Positions 7,497-9,243 of a DNA stretch of 9,243 bases are shown piece after piece (the stretch's first letter is position 1; each line of letters opens with the position of its first letter). The notes below the pieces were generated by a model. The model was not told the DNA's origin. It saw nothing but the letters and a program-made list of their open reading frames with translations, and ran no database searches. This DNA comes from Bathymodiolus brooksi thiotrophic gill symbiont (lineage in GTDB: Bacteria; Pseudomonadota; Gammaproteobacteria; PS1; Pseudothioglobaceae). The translations under genes were made by a program, and so were the position numbers. The stretch covers positions 1 through 9,243 of the forward strand of contig NZ_CAHJWD020000342.1 of the NCBI RefSeq assembly GCF_903642095.1. The letters are read 5' to 3'.

Positions 7497-7706
7497 ATGA
7501 ATATATATAATTACACTGAACCGAGTCGCACTTTTTTAAATAGTATCGTCACTTCCACAAATAGCGTCAAATATTCTGCCGTTAATACTACCTCCACTCT
7601 TAAAAAAACTTCACAAAACTGCCACCTAATCACCTACTTTACCCTACCCAATGGTACCAAAAGCCATCCTTCACAAGTGCTAAGTTTTGTTGCTAACACT
7701 ATTTAA
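7497..7706 (+). CDS. Small hypothetical protein, doubtful
   Basis: An open frame of 69 residues, rich in Ser, Thr and Asn, ending 33 bases before the cadherin-repeat gene on the same strand. I do not recognise it. In favour of coding, its codons (ACC, ACT, GCC, GTT, AAC) resemble those of the downstream gene and the region is less AT-rich than the spacer to its left. Against it, there is no Shine-Dalgarno before the ATG, no signal peptide or membrane segment, and the frame is short. It may be a real small gene in the same transcript, a decayed relative of a secreted repeat protein, or chance. Confidence 0.3.
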   Translation: MNIYNYTEPSRTFLNSIVTSTNSVKYSAVNTTSTLKKTSQNCHLITYFTLPNGTKSHPSQVLSFVANTI

Positions 7707-7729
7707 TTTTTATTTTTATTTTTAATCAC

Positions 7730-7733
7730 GGAG
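7730..7733 (+). promoter_or_regulatory. Ribosome binding site of the cadherin-repeat gene
   Basis: GGAG six bases before the ATG at 7740. It supports this as the true start, which is confirmed by the signal peptide that follows at once. Confidence 0.75.
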
Positions 7734-7739
7734 TTTATT

Positions 7740-9243
7740 ATGAACACATTTAATCGTTTTATCATCACCGCTTTACTAGTTTTCTTTGCTTCTCAAGCCT
7801 TTGCCGTCAAACCAGCAGTTATAAAAGTTGAAAGAACAGGGGTAACCACACTTACTATTACACATAGCCAGCCTATTAAGAGGCTAAGAGAATATTCCTC
7901 TTACTCAATAAGCATAGTGGCTAATGGAAAGGTCTATGCGGGCAAGGCACGAACACGTTTTCCTACGACTCTAATTAAATCAGTGACTGCCGTCAATCCA
8001 AATGCCGATGGTTATGCTTCTATTTGGAACATGGCTGTAAGAGAATTAGCTCATCTGGATACTGACGGTGTGCTTTATTTCACGAATACTGATGAAATGT
8101 GGCTTGGTCAGGGTAACTTTGTTAATAGTAGTACCGTAACTTTAAACAGATTTCATAGAGTTCACGATTTCTCTCTTTGCTACCAAGATTGTATTTTAAA
8201 CATAACCTCTACCGATACACTCAGCGTTAACGAAGGTACCAGTGCTAATCACACCCTCGTCTCCAGTGAAGATAATACTACTTTCAGTCTAACTGAAAAT
8301 ACCGGCAACTTATTTAGCCTTACTGGTGCTACCCTAACATTCAACGGCACCACCGCTGACTTTGAAAGCAACACAAAATCCTACACCGTTAAAGTCAAAG
8401 CCACTACAGGCTATAAAAAAACCGAGCAAATCATCACTGTTAACCTTAACGACCTCAACGATGAAACCCCTGCTGCTATCACCTTCACAGGCAATCTCAA
8501 TATTGTTGGAAACACCGCCGCTAACACCAATTTAGGCACACTCTCTGCCACTGATGCCGATGCGGGAGATACCCTTACTTATACTTTAACAAACAACAAT
8601 GCGGCTTACTTTGCTATTAGCGGCAACACGCTAAAACTTGCTAAAACTGTAGATTATCAAACCACCAAAAACCTTAATATCACGGTTAGAGTAACTGATA
8701 CCAATTCGCATACCCTTGATAAAAACTTTACTTTTACCATTACCAACCCTAATATCAATTCCCCTACCGATATTACCCTATCAATGGGAGGATCCACGGA
8801 CAACCACACTATTGCTGAAAATACCGCCGCTAACACCAATTTAGGCACACTCTCTACCACCGATGCTGATACGGGAGATACCTTTACCTACACCTTGGTA
8901 AACAACAGTGAGGCTTACTTTTCTATTAACGGAAATACGCTAAAACTCGCTAAAACTGTAGATTATGAAACCACCAAAAACCTTAGTATTACGGTTAAAG
9001 TAACTGATGCCAATTCGCATACCTTTGATAAAGCCTTCACTTTTAACATTACCGATGTTAATGACGAAACTCCCTCTGATATTACCTCAACAGGCAACCT
9101 CAACATTGCTGAAAACACCACTGTTAACACTAATTTAGTCACACTCTCTGCCACTGATGCTGATGTGGGAGATACCTTTACCTATACTTTGGTAAACAAC
9201 AGTGCGGCTTACTTTGCTATTGACGGCAACACGCTAAAACTTG
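7740..9243 (+). CDS. Secreted cadherin-like repeat protein (3' end outside window)
   Basis: The first 501 codons are open and uninterrupted to the right edge. A Sec signal peptide MNTFNRFIITALLVFFASQA (cleavage near FA/VKP, residues 22-23) leads to an unrecognised region (23-145) with no obvious family. A CX3C pair (C147, C151 in LCYQDC) follows, then cadherin-like repeats. R1 (about 152-243) is divergent; R2 (244-341) and R3 (342-444) are closely alike; R4 begins at 445 and is cut. Repeat landmarks are IAEN, ATDADxGDTFTYTL, the LDRE-like VDYET and the linker DVNDETP, which in cadherin-type folds bind calcium between domains. The whole gene is probably much longer, since such proteins are often large adhesins or exported factors; a C-terminal secretion signal, RTX array or anchor cannot be seen. 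It is preceded by GGAG at six bases and transcribed away from the redox genes. A role in surface adhesion or host contact is inferred. Confidence 0.85.
   Translation, partial: MNTFNRFIITALLVFFASQAFAVKPAVIKVERTGVTTLTITHSQPIKRLREYSSYSISIVANGKVYAGKARTRFPTTLIKSVTAVNPNADGYASIWNMAVRELAHLDTDGVLYFTNTDEMWLGQGNFVNSSTVTLNRFHRVHDFSLCYQDCILNITSTDTLSVNEGTSANHTLVSSEDNTTFSLTENTGNLFSLTGATLTFNGTTADFESNTKSYTVKVKATTGYKKTEQIITVNLNDLNDETPAAITFTGNLNIVGNTAANTNLGTLSATDADAGDTLTYTLTNNNAAYFAISGNTLKLAKTVDYQTTKNLNITVRVTDTNSHTLDKNFTFTITNPNINSPTDITLSMGGSTDNHTIAENTAANTNLGTLSTTDADTGDTFTYTLVNNSEAYFSINGNTLKLAKTVDYETTKNLSITVKVTDANSHTFDKAFTFNITDVNDETPSDITSTGNLNIAENTTVNTNLVTLSATDADVGDTFTYTLVNNSAAYFAIDGNTLKL
8193..8468 (+). repeat. 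Cadherin-like repeat R1 (divergent)
   Basis: Codes for residues 152-243. It keeps VNEG in place of IAEN, DFES in place of the VDYET segment, and a calcium-type linker LNDLNDET. It lacks the DADxGD loop and much of the sequence shared by R2-R4, so it is an older or separately derived unit. Confidence 0.6.
8469..8762 (+). repeat. Cadherin-like repeat R2
   Basis: Codes for 98 residues (244-341). It shares 33 identical bases (8514-8546) with R3 at 8823-8855, and 81 of 87 bases from 8628 to 8714 with R3. Two calcium-type positions differ from the other copies: IVGN instead of IAEN, and TNPNINSP instead of the TDVNDETP linker. Confidence 0.8.
8763..9071 (+). repeat. Cadherin-like repeat R3
   Basis: Codes for 103 residues (342-444), five more than R2. 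The extra residues fall before the IAEN motif, where R3 reads SMGGSTDNHTIAEN. It has the full set of IAEN, TDADTGD, VDYET and DVNDET motifs. Confidence 0.8.
9072..9243 (+). repeat. Cadherin-like repeat R4 (cut by the window edge)
   Basis: Starts at residue 445 with PSDITSTGNLNIAEN and continues through ATDADVGDTFTYTLVNNSAA to the right edge. Its last 19 bases match R2 exactly. Further copies outside the window are likely. Confidence 0.75.

Larger units (their letters stand above)
7372..7739. other. Divergent intergenic region with A/T tracts
   Basis: This 368-base region separates the minus-strand redox genes from the plus-strand cadherin-repeat gene. Positions 7400-7475 are very AT-rich, with runs of A on the plus strand (7440-7456) and a palindromic aatataatattat core near 7398-7410 that gives TATAAT on both strands. 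This is a likely place for divergent promoters, but no full -35/-10 pair stands out. The right half holds a small open frame (7497-7706). From 7705 to 7725 the plus strand is a T-rich run just before the GGAG of the next gene. I see no tRNA, no strong hairpin terminator and no insertion sequence here. Confidence 0.6.

Noticed and set aside
7478..7510. Ten-codon open frame beginning MEKFNNYEY before the small ORF
   Set aside because: Too short, without a ribosome site or a following attenuator-like hairpin, so a leader peptide cannot be supported.
8657..9154. Two similar minus-strand open frames (8657-8860 and 8963-9154)
   Set aside because: They resemble each other only because they are antisense to the repeated cadherin units; the plus frame is continuous and has a signal peptide.
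8469..9243. Direct-repeat array of the CRISPR type
   Set aside because: The units are about 300 bases, in frame, and code for cadherin-like domains; there are no short repeats with unique spacers.
7740..9243. RTX toxin call for the repeat protein
   Set aside because: No GGxGxD nonapeptides are visible in the 501 residues; the motifs are cadherin-like. An RTX tail beyond the edge cannot be excluded.

Overview
The window looks like a stretch of chromosome from a low-GC gammaproteobacterium. The order aroQ-accB-accC is the classic gammaproteobacterial one, ErpA and AccC are close to the E. coli proteins along their whole visible length, and all genes read in the standard bacterial code. A two-domain SoxW-like thioredoxin beside dsbD, the AT-rich composition and a large cadherin-repeat adhesin-like gene would fit the sulfur-oxidising SUP05/Thioglobus group and its mussel symbionts. 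That placement is inference from gene content and was not tested by any search.

Layout. From position 7371 down to 1 every gene is on the minus strand. In order of transcription they are: a periplasmic protein with two thioredoxin folds (6379-7371); DsbD, the membrane thiol reductant carrier, with a duplicated N-terminal domain (4045-6270); then a tight run of aroQ (3517-3957), accB (3069-3512), accC (1717-3072), argC (689-1720), erpA (322-675) and the 5' part of a P-loop ATPase (1-303) that leaves the window. accB/accC and accC/argC overlap by ATGA; aroQ/accB and argC/erpA are separated by 4 and 13 bases. A promoter-like element lies just before aroQ. The ATPase fragment is far more AT-rich (about 26% GC by hand count) than its neighbours, which suggests an acquired segment beginning at the left edge.

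To the right of 7372 is a divergent intergenic region holding one doubtful small ORF (7497-7706, plus strand). It is followed by a secreted protein of cadherin-like repeats (7740 to beyond 9243, plus strand), which has a signal peptide, an N-terminal region I do not recognise, one divergent repeat and then near-identical repeats that run off the right edge.

How the genes work together. DsbD moves electrons from cytoplasmic thioredoxin across the membrane to periplasmic thiol proteins, and the neighbouring two-domain thioredoxin is a natural client or partner. AroQ, AccB, AccC, ArgC and ErpA are housekeeping functions (shikimate pathway, malonyl-CoA synthesis, arginine synthesis, Fe-S insertion). 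They are linked by co-transcription rather than by one pathway. The two most notable items are the doubled redox module and the cadherin-repeat protein, whose repeats show signs of recent duplication or homogenisation at the DNA level. I see no tRNA, rRNA, CRISPR array or intact insertion sequence.
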